A stretch of DNA of 64,000 bases from Flavobacterium flavigenum. Its GTDB lineage: Bacteria; Bacteroidota; Bacteroidia; Flavobacteriales; Flavobacteriaceae. Both the position numbers and the translations under genes were made by a program. Shown piece after piece: positions 51,629 through 59,763 of this stretch. Location of the stretch: contig NZ_CP114285.2 of NCBI RefSeq assembly GCF_027111255.2, positions 2,914,001 through 2,978,000 of the forward strand, in the 5' to 3' direction. Positions within the stretch are counted from its first letter, which is position 1. Every line of letters starts with the position of its first letter. Below the pieces are notes generated by a model. It made no database searches. It was given only the letters and a program-made list of their open reading frames with translations, and was not told the origin of the DNA.

Positions 51629-52171
51629 ATGAAAAGAATCTTAAATACTGCCATCCTATTTTTAGTAGTAATCTCGGGAAGTCTAATTTCTACTTCCTGC
51701 AGCAATTTATCACCAGAAAAAACTTTTGATATTGCTGTTTTAAATTCCAATTTATTATCCCGATTTGGCGGTAAAGAAATCAGTAATAAGCTGGAATCTG
51801 AAGCTCAGGTTTATGATGAAAGCCAAAAAAAGATGATTCCTTCTTCTTATCAGGATGCTTTTAAATACGATATCTCAAATTTAGAAATTCAATTGAAAAA
51901 AATTAATGAAATAACAGAAGACGATGATAATAAAGATCTTCTTCAGGCTTCAAAAGATTTATTTTCTTATGTAATTGCTAAACAAAAGGGAGGTTATTTG
52001 CCAATTGCTAAAATGAAGGATGAAAAGAGTTCACCAGAACAAATTCAAAAAGCAATAGCTGATTTTGATGCCGCAACTCAAACTGAAGCTAATTCTAAAT
52101 TTGCCAAACTAATGGTTGTTGGAAAAGCCTATGCCGAAAAGCACCATATTGATGCAAAATTTGGTATTTAA
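51629..52171 (+). CDS. Putative lipoprotein of the ankyrin operon (180 aa)
   Basis: The signal peptide MKRILNTAILFLVVISGSLI leads to TSC (Cys about residue 24), so a lipid anchor is likely. The body is helical and charged: NSNLLSRFGGKEISNKLESE, LEIQLKKINEITEDDDNKDL and DFDAATQTEANSKFAKLMVV. No recognised domain. It starts 18 bp after the ankyrin-SHOCT gene and precedes another lipoprotein gene, so it belongs to the same transcript. It could be the envelope partner of the soluble ankyrin proteins, but that is only an inference from context. Confidence 0.78.
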   Translation: MKRILNTAILFLVVISGSLISTSCSNLSPEKTFDIAVLNSNLLSRFGGKEISNKLESEAQVYDESQKKMIPSSYQDAFKYDISNLEIQLKKINEITEDDDNKDLLQASKDLFSYVIAKQKGGYLPIAKMKDEKSSPEQIQKAIADFDAATQTEANSKFAKLMVVGKAYAEKHHIDAKFGI

Positions 52172-52219
52172 TAATCAGTGGAAGATTTAATCCCATCATA
52201 AAAACAAAAATTCCCTGAC

Positions 52220-52975
52220 ATGAGTAAGAAATATTTCTTAGCTATAATAACAATACTCCTGCTTAATGTATTAAATAGCTGTAATAAAGATGCTAAAACG
52301 AATAAAAAATCACCTGAAGCAGAAGTTGTCGATTTAAAAGAGATTCCCGAAGTCGAAGAACCTGCTATCGAAATCAAAAAGAATCTTGCCGATTTTATAC
52401 CTAAAAATCATGTGCCTTTTGACACCATTTACGGCGATCTGAATAAAGACGAATTAGAAGATTGTGTATTAATTATAAAAGGTACCGATAAAAGTAAAAT
52501 TATTACACATGAATATCGGGGTAAATTAGATCAAAATCGCAGAGGAATTATTGTGCTTCTAAATAAAAAAAACGGCTACGAATTAGCGGTTAAAAATTAT
52601 AATTGTTTTTCTTCAGAAAACGAAGATGGCGGTGTTTATTATGCCCCCGAACTCGACTTTCAAATCGATAAAAACAAACTATTTATTAACTACAGTCACG
52701 GCAGATACGGATATTGGTCTTATACATTTAGGCTTCAAAATAATGATTTAGAATTGATTGGTTACGATGGAAGCAGTAACCGCGGACCAATTGTTCTCAC
52801 TGAGACCAGTATCAATTTCCTAACACGCAAAAAAATCGTAAACCAAAACATCAATGAAAATACTTATGATGACGATGAAATTTTTGAGAAAAAAGAAACT
52901 AAAATCAGTCGAACAAAACTGATTAAGTTGTCTGAAATTGAAGACTTTGATGAACTTGATTTTTCCAGCGAATAA
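52220..52975 (+). CDS. Putative lipoprotein at the end of the ankyrin operon (251 aa)
   Basis: A signal peptide with Cys21 in LNSCNK (MSKKYFLAIITILLLNVLNS) suggests a lipoprotein. The next 40 residues are acidic and flexible, and the remainder is beta-rich: FDTIYGDLNKDELEDCVLII resembles the start of FG-GAP/VCBS-like or calcium-binding DxDxxE loops, then GIIVLLNKKNGYELAVKNYN, FINYSHGRYGYWSYTFRLQ and DGSSNRGP. Similar proteins are widespread in Bacteroidota with unknown roles. 48-bp gap from the preceding gene; probably same operon. Confidence 0.8.
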   Translation: MSKKYFLAIITILLLNVLNSCNKDAKTNKKSPEAEVVDLKEIPEVEEPAIEIKKNLADFIPKNHVPFDTIYGDLNKDELEDCVLIIKGTDKSKIITHEYRGKLDQNRRGIIVLLNKKNGYELAVKNYNCFSSENEDGGVYYAPELDFQIDKNKLFINYSHGRYGYWSYTFRLQNNDLELIGYDGSSNRGPIVLTETSINFLTRKKIVNQNINENTYDDDEIFEKKETKISRTKLIKLSEIEDFDELDFSSE

Positions 52976-53031
52976 GATGAAAATTCTATTCTGTAGCTAT
53001 ACAAAATAGGGTTTGCTTTTAAAGTATAGTA

Positions 53032-53262
53032 TTACGTTTCCTTAACGGTAATAATTTTAACCGGACAAGCTTTTGCTGCCAGTTCAGATCTTTCTGCAAT
53101 GGTATGATTTGGCGATTTTAAAGTAAAAAACCCTTTTGTATGCTGCGAATGGAGCAATACTGATTTACCATCCTTTTTTGACATTTGAAAATGGACCGGA
53201 TCCATTTCTACACAATAATTACAGCCGATGCATTTGTCTCTTTGCAAAGTGATGATTACCAT
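53032..53262 (-). CDS. Small 4Fe-4S ferredoxin next to TrhP
   Basis: A 76-aa ferredoxin with one cluster: RDKCIGCNYCVEMDPVHFQM supplies Cys11, Cys14 and Cys17, and KACPVKIITV supplies Cys66. Only one set of ligands is present, so a single [4Fe-4S]. The start overlaps the TrhP stop by one base (TAATG), implying coupled translation. TrhP-type enzymes are reported to need iron-sulfur cluster function for tRNA hydroxylation, so this ferredoxin is a plausible electron donor to TrhP; that link is inference from context. No other redox partner is adjacent. Confidence 0.85.
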   Translation of the reverse strand: MVIITLQRDKCIGCNYCVEMDPVHFQMSKKDGKSVLLHSQHTKGFFTLKSPNHTIAERSELAAKACPVKIITVKET

Positions 53263-54503
53263 TACGCTTCAACAATTTTATAAAGTTTGTCCGATATTCT
53301 GATTCTGAATGGCAATTTAAAAGTACAATCGTCACCTTTTGTTGCTTTTTCTGCCGTAAAATCATTTACAAACATTTCGTCGATAATCATTTCCTGAGCT
53401 CCGGTACTTGGGCCAGTAACCAAAATTTTATCGCCCGCTTTAATATCGTAAGCTTCTATTTTGAATTGCCCAACTCCGGCTTTTGGAAAATAATGTGTTC
53501 CTTTTCCAATGTAAACTTTCTTTTGAGTTGCTGCTGAACCCGGAATATTGCTCCATTCTCCCAATTTCTGGCCCAGGTAATAGCCTGACCAGAAACCACG
53601 ATTGTAAACTGTATTTAAAGCTTCCATCCAAACTGCGGTTTTCTCTTTCGAATAAGTACCTTCGTAATAGGCATCGATAGCTTCCCGATAGGTTTTAATA
53701 ACTGTTGCCACGTATTCGGGTGCTCTTCCTCGTCCTTCAATTTTTAAAACCTGAATTCCGGAATCAATTACCTGATCCAGGAAATCCAAAGTACATAAAT
53801 CTTTTGGTGACATCATGTATTCATTATCCAATTCTATTTCAAAACCTGTTTCCTGATCAATAACCGTGTATTTTTTTCGGCAGTTTTGCTTGCACGCACC
53901 ACGATTCGCAGAGGAATTGTGCGAATGCAGGCTCAAATAACATTTTCCAGAAACTGCCATACATAAAGCACCGTGACCAAAGATTTCGATTTCTACCAAA
54001 TTTCCGTTAGGCCCTTTGATTTGCTCTTTTTGAATTTGTTCTGTGATTTTCTTTACCTGACGCAAGCTCAATTCACGGCTTAAAACGATCGTATCTGCAA
54101 ATAAACTATAGAATTTAATGGTTTCGATATTAGTTATATTTAATTGGGTTGAAATATGAACTTCCATTCCAATCGATCTTGCCATAGTAATTACAGCCTG
54201 ATCTGATGCAATTACTGCCGTAATATTCGCATCTTTGGCTTTATTCAATAATGTTTTCACGACCGATAAATCATAATCGTAAATGATCGTGTTTAAAGTC
54301 AGATAGCTTCGAACGTTTTTGACCTTACAACGATTAGCGATTTCTTTTAAATCTTCAATAGTAAAATTAACCGTCGATCTTGCACGCATGTTGAGTTGTT
54401 CAACACCAAAATACACAGAATCACAGCCATTATCTAAGGCAGCCTGAAGCGACTCAAAATTTCCTGCAGGAGCCATGAGTTCGATTTTGTTGTTAATTGT
54501 CAT
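53262..54503 (-). CDS. trhP: U32-family tRNA 5-hydroxyuridine (U34) synthesis protein TrhP
   Basis: TrhP (YegQ family) hydroxylates uridine 34 of certain tRNAs with prephenate-dependent chemistry. The U32 core is complete: MAPAGNFESLQAALDNGCDS, YLTLNTIIYDYDL, GMEVHISTQLNITN, and the cluster-type Cys in HGALCMAVSGKCYLS (Cys181, Cys188) and NRGACKQNC (Cys204, Cys208), then IEGRGRAPEYVATVIKTYRE. After residue 327 there is a C-terminal beta-barrel-like domain (KKVYIGKGTHYF...RISDKLYKIVEA). At 413 aa it is near the usual length of this subgroup. It sits upstream of a coupled ferredoxin. The same C-terminal domain is found in the TrhO encoded at 55888. Confidence 0.93.
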   Translation of the reverse strand: MTINNKIELMAPAGNFESLQAALDNGCDSVYFGVEQLNMRARSTVNFTIEDLKEIANRCKVKNVRSYLTLNTIIYDYDLSVVKTLLNKAKDANITAVIASDQAVITMARSIGMEVHISTQLNITNIETIKFYSLFADTIVLSRELSLRQVKKITEQIQKEQIKGPNGNLVEIEIFGHGALCMAVSGKCYLSLHSHNSSANRGACKQNCRKKYTVIDQETGFEIELDNEYMMSPKDLCTLDFLDQVIDSGIQVLKIEGRGRAPEYVATVIKTYREAIDAYYEGTYSKEKTAVWMEALNTVYNRGFWSGYYLGQKLGEWSNIPGSAATQKKVYIGKGTHYFPKAGVGQFKIEAYDIKAGDKILVTGPSTGAQEMIIDEMFVNDFTAEKATKGDDCTFKLPFRIRISDKLYKIVEA

Positions 54504-54777
54504 TTTTGATTTTATTATTCAAATGATATGTTTTCCGAATATAGTCGTCTAACAAATGACAAAAATAATGTGGCTATAGATTAGATTCCTATGATTTATA
54601 TCATAGTCTATTTTAAAATTTATTTGTAGTAAACTAACATAGCCCACGGTGAAACCGTGGGCTAATTTAAATCTCATGTTTATTTTAGAATTGACCAAAG
54701 AAAATGTTACCATGCACCTTAAAAAAGAAGAGCGAATAACTACTTTCTATTCCATTAATTATCGAAATGATTTTTTT
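54504..54777. other. 274-bp gap with a palindrome, otherwise featureless
   Basis: Upstream region of trhP and downstream of the broken rhuM. AT-rich, with one GC-rich palindrome (54640-54664). A plus-strand reading through 54649-54780 looks somewhat protein-like for about 35 codons but lacks a good start and runs antisense into rhuM; I do not call it. Confidence 0.4.
54640..54664. repeat. Short GC-rich palindrome
   Basis: TAGCCCACGG-TGAAA-CCGTGGGCTA, 10-bp perfect arms and a 5-nt loop in AT-rich DNA. It resembles the other extragenic palindromes here; with no T-run it is not a classical terminator. Confidence 0.75.
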
Positions 54778-55785
54778 TCAATCTCTTATTTCATTTCTTA
54801 TTTGTTTATCAAAATCAGAAATTATCTTTTGGGTTTTATTGAATACTTCATATTCAGTAATTGCTTTTTTATCTGCTTGTATTTTAGAAATTTTACCCTT
54901 TCCTTCCAGAATTTTATAATCATTAAACGTTAGGAATTTGTTGACACTGGTTGCCAATTGTTCCATCGTAAAAGTATTTTCGCGTTCAATCAATCCTTCT
55001 ATATAATCAAAATACCCTGTTACCGTACGTTCCAATTGCTTGATTTCTTTTTCCTCTAAATAATTTTTAGCAACAATCACATCCGATTTTAAAACTCTGC
55101 CGTTTGGACTGTTTTTCCAGCTAGTTAGTCCCATATTTTCGTTTTTAGCATCAGCCGTTTTAAAAATAATTTCAGCAGCCGTTTTTCCTGTAATGGCAAA
55201 ATGAAATTTATTTTGAACTATGGCATAGAAGTTCTTTGATATTTCAGAATTACTGTCATAGTCGATACTGCATTCCGCAAAAATATCAGTCACTTGCTGT
55301 TAAATTCTTCTTTCACTCGCCCGGATTGAACGAACCCTTTGCAATAATTCTTTAAAATAATCTTTTCCAAAAATTGCCTGACCGTGTTTTAAACGATTGT
55401 CGTCTAAAACAAACCCTTTTATAATATATTCTTTTAAGGTTTGGGTTGCCCAAATTCTAAATTGGGTTGCTTTTGTAGAGTTTACTCGATAGCCAACTGA
55501 AATTATGGCGTCTAGGTTATAATATTTTGTTTCTTTTTTTTGAGTTTTGTCTTTAATTGCGCCATGTTGAGTGGTATGTTCCAAAATGGAACTAACCATT
55601 TTTTCTTCCAATTCTCCCGTCTCAAAAATATTACCTAAATGTTTTGTAATTGCTGGTCTTTGAACTCCAAACAAATCCGCTATTGCTTTTTGAGTCAACC
55701 AAACCGATTCATTTTGAAGCAATACATCAACACGAATTTCTCCGTTTGGCGCAGTGTATAATATAAAATTTTTAAAATCGTTCAT
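54778..55785 (-). pseudogene. rhuM-family gene with one nonsense codon
   Basis: RhuM-family proteins are common accessory proteins with a DNA-binding N-terminal half. The first segment (MNDFKNFILYTAPNGEIRVD, VWLTQKAIADLFGVQRPAIT, YYNLDAIISVGYRVNSTKAT) ends at RIRASERRI-like ASERRI with TAA (55300-55302). After it the same frame continues QQVTDIFAECSIDYDSNSEI to NKTQKIISDFDKQIRNEIRD. Other RhuM proteins have Tyr at the stop position (RRIYQQV), so a single TAT/TAC to TAA change explains the break. Full length would be about 335 aa. ATG at 55785 chosen; five upstream residues are optional. The rest of the gene is undamaged, so the loss is recent. Confidence 0.85.
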
Positions 55786-55828
55786 AACATCGATAAGCAT
55801 TTAAACAAATATAAGTATTGAAAGCTAA

Positions 55829-55863
55829 AAAAACCTATTCAGCTTAAAGCAAAATAGGTTTTT
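55829..55863 (-). terminator. Intrinsic terminator after trhO
   Basis: Stem AAAAACCTATT/AATAGGTTTTT (55829-55839 with 55853-55863). On the minus strand it follows the trhO stop and ends in a T7 run. Confidence 0.88.
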
Positions 55864-55887
55864 CAAAAGTAAGTTTAGAATAAAAAT

Positions 55888-57246
55888 TTATCCTAAAATC
55901 TTATATATTTTGTCAGACAATCTAATTCTGAATGGAACTTCAAAGGTAACCTTATCACCCATTTTAGCAAGTAAAGTCTCTGCTCCATTTACAATTAATT
56001 TTTCTAAAACCAATTCCTGATCACCAGTTGTTGGTCCTGAAATTAAGATTTTGTCACCTGCATGCAGTTCGTTGTTTTCAACTGTAAATTGTCCTACCTG
56101 TGCTTTAACGTAATAATGCTCTGCTTTACCAAGCAATATTTTTTTGACTTTTACCTTCTGACGAATATCAGCGCTTTTTTGTGCAGTTGCTAAAGCAGTT
56201 TCTGGCAAGTCTCCGGAATGCTTGAATTTCAAATTTTCTGATTTTCCTTTTCTGAAAACTTTATTTCCTACCTGTTTTCCGGCTCTTAATCTTACCTGAT
56301 CCACCAAAGGCATATTTACAACTTCAAGACACTCAGCAGAACAGCAGTTTTGCATAGCGGCTTTACATTCATCACACTGAATAAACAATAAATGGCAGCC
56401 ATCGTTTTCACAATTGGTATGATTATCACAAGGTTTTCCGCATTGATGGCATTGCGAAATGATATCGTCTGTAATTCTTTCGCCTAAGCGATTATCAAAT
56501 ACAAAGTTTTTTCCGATGAATTTGCTTTCCAGCCCTTCTTCCTTTAGCTGTTTGGCGTAGTTGATGATTCCGCCTTCTAACTGATAAACATTTTTAAATC
56601 CCTGATGTTTGAAGTACGCACTTGCTTTTTCGCAGCGAATTCCCCCGGTACAATACATGACAAGGTTTTTATCGTCTTTATGGTCTTTAAGCTGTTCGTT
56701 GATTATTGGCAAACTCTCCCTGAAAGTTTCAACATCCGGAGTAATAGCACCTTTAAAATGTCCCACTTCACTTTCGTAATGGTTTCTAAAATCAACTACA
56801 ATTGTGTTTGGATCATCAAGAATTTCGTTGAATTCCTTAGCTTTCAGATGAACACCTATGTTAGTTACATCAAAAGTATCGTCATTTAGACCGTCAGCAA
56901 CAATTTTATCACGCACTTTGATGGTCAGTTTTAAAAACGAATGATCATCGTGTTCGACAGCTTCGTTCAGACGTATGCCCTTCATGAAATCGTAAACTTC
57001 CAAAGTCGCTCTAAAAGCTTCCAGATTTTCTTCCGGAATACTCATTTGAGCATTTATTCCTTCCGTAGCAACGTAAATTCGGCCTAAAGCATCGAGGGTA
57101 TTCCAGGCTACAAATAAATCATCGCGAAATTTTTTGGGATCTTGAATTTTGGCATACGCATAGAAAGACAACGTTAGTCGTTGTTTACCGGCATCATCGA
57201 TCATGATAGCCCTTTCTTCTGCGCTTAAGGTGTTGTACAGTTGCAT
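55888..57246 (-). CDS. trhO: TrhO-type rhodanese tRNA hydroxylase with a TrhP-like C-terminal domain
   Basis: TrhO (YceA/UPF0176 family) makes 5-hydroxyuridine at tRNA position 34 in an oxygen-dependent way. The N-terminal acylphosphatase-like domain (about 1-115) and rhodanese domain with NLVMYCTGGIRCEKASAYFK (Cys199, Cys205) are canonical. A zinc-like Cys cluster follows (CHQCGKPCDNHTNC and CDECKAAMQNCCSAEC, 266-306). Unusually, residues about 368-452 form an added domain that aligns with the C-terminus of TrhP at 53262: GKAEHYYVKAQVGQF, AGDKILISGPTTGDQE and VPFRIRLSDKIYKIL. About half of the 85 aligned positions are identical. Normal TrhO ends near residue 350. Confidence 0.93.
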   Translation of the reverse strand: MQLYNTLSAEERAIMIDDAGKQRLTLSFYAYAKIQDPKKFRDDLFVAWNTLDALGRIYVATEGINAQMSIPEENLEAFRATLEVYDFMKGIRLNEAVEHDDHSFLKLTIKVRDKIVADGLNDDTFDVTNIGVHLKAKEFNEILDDPNTIVVDFRNHYESEVGHFKGAITPDVETFRESLPIINEQLKDHKDDKNLVMYCTGGIRCEKASAYFKHQGFKNVYQLEGGIINYAKQLKEEGLESKFIGKNFVFDNRLGERITDDIISQCHQCGKPCDNHTNCENDGCHLLFIQCDECKAAMQNCCSAECLEVVNMPLVDQVRLRAGKQVGNKVFRKGKSENLKFKHSGDLPETALATAQKSADIRQKVKVKKILLGKAEHYYVKAQVGQFTVENNELHAGDKILISGPTTGDQELVLEKLIVNGAETLLAKMGDKVTFEVPFRIRLSDKIYKILG

Positions 57247-57299
57247 GCTATAAACAGTTTAAGTTGAGAATATTTTTTGAAGCCGCAAAGTTAGGAAAA

Positions 57300-57458
57300 A
57301 AGCTTCTAAGTGGCAAAGCTTCTGAGGTTCTAAGTTTTTTCTCTTTTGTCCATAAAAAAAGCACCCGAAGGTGCTTTTCAAAATCTTTGTTGCTTTGTTA
57401 CTTTGAACCTTTATCCCTAAAACCTTAGAGGCTTAGTATCTCAGTAACTTAGAAGCTT
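57300..57458. repeat. Inverted copies of a TTCTAAG repeat around a terminator
   Basis: AAGCTTCTAAGTGGCAAAGC (from 57300) has an inverse relative at 57419-57458 (reading AAGCTTCTAAGTTACTGAGA on the minus strand). Between the arms lies the hairpin 57354-57378. The TTCTAAG/CTTAGAA words are repeated within each arm. Confidence 0.55.
57354..57378 (-). terminator. Intrinsic terminator after the bacilliredoxin gene
   Basis: Compact stem AAAAGCACC/GGTGCTTTT with tetraloop CGAA (GCACC-CGAA-GGTGC), followed on the minus strand by a T7 run. Confidence 0.88.
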
Positions 57459-57465
57459 AAAAAAA

Positions 57466-57876
57466 TTAGCAAAACTCGTTAAACGCATCTTGTAAATTTT
57501 CAGCAATCATTTCTGCAGGACGGCCTTCGATGTGGTGACGCTCTAACATGTGAACCAATTCTCCGTTTTTGAACAAAGCCATAGATGGCGATGATGGAGG
57601 AAAAGGAAACATATGCTGTCTTGCAGCATCAACAGCTTCTTTGTCAACACCAGCGAAAACGGTGATAAGGTGATCTGGTTTTTTAGCACCTTCTAAACTC
57701 ATTTTTGCTCCCGGACGCGCATTTCTTGCAGCACAACCGCAAACAGAGTTTACAACAACTAGAGTGGTACCTTCAGCTTTGATAGCATTATCTACAGCTT
57801 CTGCACTATGTAAATCTTGAAAACCTGCAGAGGTCAATTCAGCCTGCATTGGTTTTACCATTTCTTCTGGATACAT
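57466..57876 (-). CDS. BrxA/BrxB-family bacilliredoxin-like protein
   Basis: A small thiol protein of 136 aa. The active-site motif [16 protein letters not shown] has Cys46-Gly-Cys48, the CGC signature of the YphP/YqiW (BrxA/BrxB) family that removes bacillithiol from proteins in Firmicutes. Bacteroidota also carry the family, and some make bacillithiol. The C-terminus [20 protein letters not shown] and AFNEFC has a third Cys. Monocistronic, ending in a repeat-flanked terminator. Family call is firm; the thiol substrate is inferred. Confidence 0.93.
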   Translation of the reverse strand: MYPEEMVKPMQAELTSAGFQDLHSAEAVDNAIKAEGTTLVVVNSVCGCAARNARPGAKMSLEGAKKPDHLITVFAGVDKEAVDAARQHMFPFPPSSPSMALFKNGELVHMLERHHIEGRPAEMIAENLQDAFNEFC

Positions 57877-58038
57877 ATTTTTATTTTTTAAATTTTACTT
57901 TTGAACTGCAAAGTTACAAAGTTTCGCCTCAACTACTTAATTTGAAGTATAAAGTTTTGTTATAGTTCGATTGATGAAGTCGAAAGTTTGAAAGTCATAA
58001 AATTAAAAGTCCAAATGTAAGGTGACAAAACCTGTTTT

Positions 58039-59199
58039 TCATTTTATTAAAGTACTAAATAAAGCTTTTATAAACGGCATTTTCGGACATTTTAAAATCA
58101 CTTCCAAATCTTCAATCAGATTCGTTTCTTCATCTAAAAACCTAAAAATCAGAGCCGGATTTCCATTTTTGAATAAAGATGAAAAGATAGAACTTCCTGA
58201 TTCATTATGGCGATACAGGATATCTAAAAGTAATAAATCGTAAAACCAGAATCTGCTTTTTTTATGAAACGCAGCCATTTTTGGGTTTTGATTTTGAAGA
58301 AACTCCACTAATTCCGAAGATTTTTTATCCGAATTTTTAAAAGTATAACCTGTACTTGCTTTGGTCCATCCGCCGGCAGTTCCGATATTGAGGACTCTTT
58401 TGGTGTTTCTTTTCCAAAAAGGATAACAGGTCATTGGAATACTTCCCTGCTCTTTTTCCTGAATTTTGTATTGGCTTATGCCGAGTTTTTTCAGGTAAAT
58501 TTCAATTTCTTTTTCATATTCTTCTTTCGGAAGCAAATTTTCTGAAAACAATGTATATTCTACCAAAGCTTCGGTTTTAGAATTGGGTAAAACATACATA
58601 AAACGTGTATTTCCACTTTGTTCCACAGAAAAATCCATAAAAGTAGCTTCTTCAGGATTGAAAATTTCTGTTTCAGTTTTTACAAACCAGCCCACAAAAT
58701 GCTGCTGTAAAACGGGATATTTTGTTTGCCTTTCGGCGAAAGCCTTCGTATAAATGCTGTTGAACAGGTAATCACAAGTATATCTGTTTTCCTCCGTACC
58801 GATAAAAACATGGTTTTCGAGTTCATTGATATCAGTAACTTTCTCGTTTAAAAAAGTAATATTATCTTGTTTGGAAAGTACTTCGAAAACGAAATTATAA
58901 AAATCCAATCCCCGAATTTGATTGTACTGATAGGGTTTTAACTCTAAATTTCGTCTAAAATATTCATTCGCAAACAATGCAGAATTCCATTTTTTGGAGA
59001 TAACAGCATTCCATAGAGTTTCTTCTTCTTCCCAAAAACACCAGGTTCTGTCATTGGTTTTCTTAGAATTGTGGTCTAACAGCAAAATCGATTTATCACT
59101 AAATTTTCCGGACAAAACCATTTTATAAACGGTCATCAGAGCTGCAAGACCTGTTCCTGTAAAAATATAATTGAAATGTTTGATTTGAGGAGAATTCAT
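58039..59199 (-). CDS. crtY: Lycopene beta-cyclase
   Basis: Cyclises lycopene to beta-carotene in carotenoid synthesis, consistent with a yellow pigment. An FAD-like N-terminal motif (FNYIFTGTGLAALMTVYKMV) is followed by the cyclase block SKKTNDRTWCFWEEEETLWN, FMYVLPNSKTEALVEYTLFS and GSIPMTCYPFWKRNTKRVLN, then GTAGGWTKASTGYTFKN, all typical of CrtY/CrtL. The ATG at 59199 was chosen over a TTG two codons earlier. No other carotenoid gene is adjacent; it follows a thioredoxin-like gene by 18 bp. Confidence 0.93.
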   Translation of the reverse strand: MNSPQIKHFNYIFTGTGLAALMTVYKMVLSGKFSDKSILLLDHNSKKTNDRTWCFWEEEETLWNAVISKKWNSALFANEYFRRNLELKPYQYNQIRGLDFYNFVFEVLSKQDNITFLNEKVTDINELENHVFIGTEENRYTCDYLFNSIYTKAFAERQTKYPVLQQHFVGWFVKTETEIFNPEEATFMDFSVEQSGNTRFMYVLPNSKTEALVEYTLFSENLLPKEEYEKEIEIYLKKLGISQYKIQEKEQGSIPMTCYPFWKRNTKRVLNIGTAGGWTKASTGYTFKNSDKKSSELVEFLQNQNPKMAAFHKKSRFWFYDLLLLDILYRHNESGSSIFSSLFKNGNPALIFRFLDEETNLIEDLEVILKCPKMPFIKALFSTLIK

Positions 59200-59217
59200 T
59201 CTCAAAAATAAGCAATT

Positions 59218-59682
59218 TTATTCTTTCAATTTTTCTAAAAGCTGTTTAAAATCTTTTGAGCTGAGGTAATTATTGTATTGAAAAAGGATTTCGTTTTTAT
59301 CATTCAAAACACATAAAACCGGATATACAATCTGGTTGTTCATAGTTCCTAACTGCAGAGCCAGTTCATGAACTCCGACATTATTGCCAGTTGGCTGAAA
59401 TTTAAAGATGTGATTATTAAACTTTATATCCCTTTTTCCCTCAGCATTCAAGTCAACAAAGTAAAAATCTGAATTCAGTTTTTGAATAATTTCCTGATTT
59501 TTGAAAGTTGTATTTTTCATGCGTTGGCAAAACTGACACCAATCTGTATGGATAAAAACGATGATTTTTCGCTTTTGAATCTGCTGTAAACTATCTATTG
59601 CTTCAAAAGAGTGACTTTTCAACTGGCAAAATCCAGCTGAAGTTATTCCAAAGAAAAGAATGAATAGAAATAGCTTTTTCAT
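59218..59682 (-). CDS. Exported thioredoxin-like protein
   Basis: The signal peptide MKKLFLFILFFGITSAGFCQ precedes a thioredoxin fold with FIHTDWCQFCQRMKN (Cys49, Cys52; CQFC), and LAEGKRDIKFNNHIFKFQP and IVYPVLCVLNDKNEILFQYN downstream. Length 154 aa resembles DsbD-gamma/SoxW-like proteins. It lies between the TonB receptor and crtY on the same strand, 160 bp after the receptor; the gap holds a palindromic repeat. A redox role for a metal-uptake system is possible but not shown. Confidence 0.87.
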   Translation of the reverse strand: MKKLFLFILFFGITSAGFCQLKSHSFEAIDSLQQIQKRKIIVFIHTDWCQFCQRMKNTTFKNQEIIQKLNSDFYFVDLNAEGKRDIKFNNHIFKFQPTGNNVGVHELALQLGTMNNQIVYPVLCVLNDKNEILFQYNNYLSSKDFKQLLEKLKE

Positions 59683-59763
59683 ATTGTTGTTATTTTTTTG
59701 CCACAGATTTCACAGATTAGAAGGATTTTAAAATAAATACCTCCCTTTATTATTGAATTAGTT

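Noticed and set aside
54649..54933. Plus-strand reading of 94 codons from a TTG, with a protein-like first third
   Set aside because: No proper start, it begins inside a palindrome and runs antisense through the end of the RhuM gene; later residues are hydrophobic antisense noise.
21450..55302. Possible programmed stop-codon read-through in the three interrupted genes
   Set aside because: Stops and contexts differ (CAA TAG GCA, GAA TAA GAA, ATT TAA CAG), with no shared downstream signal. For RhuM, family comparison shows a simple Tyr-to-stop change. Inactivation is simpler.
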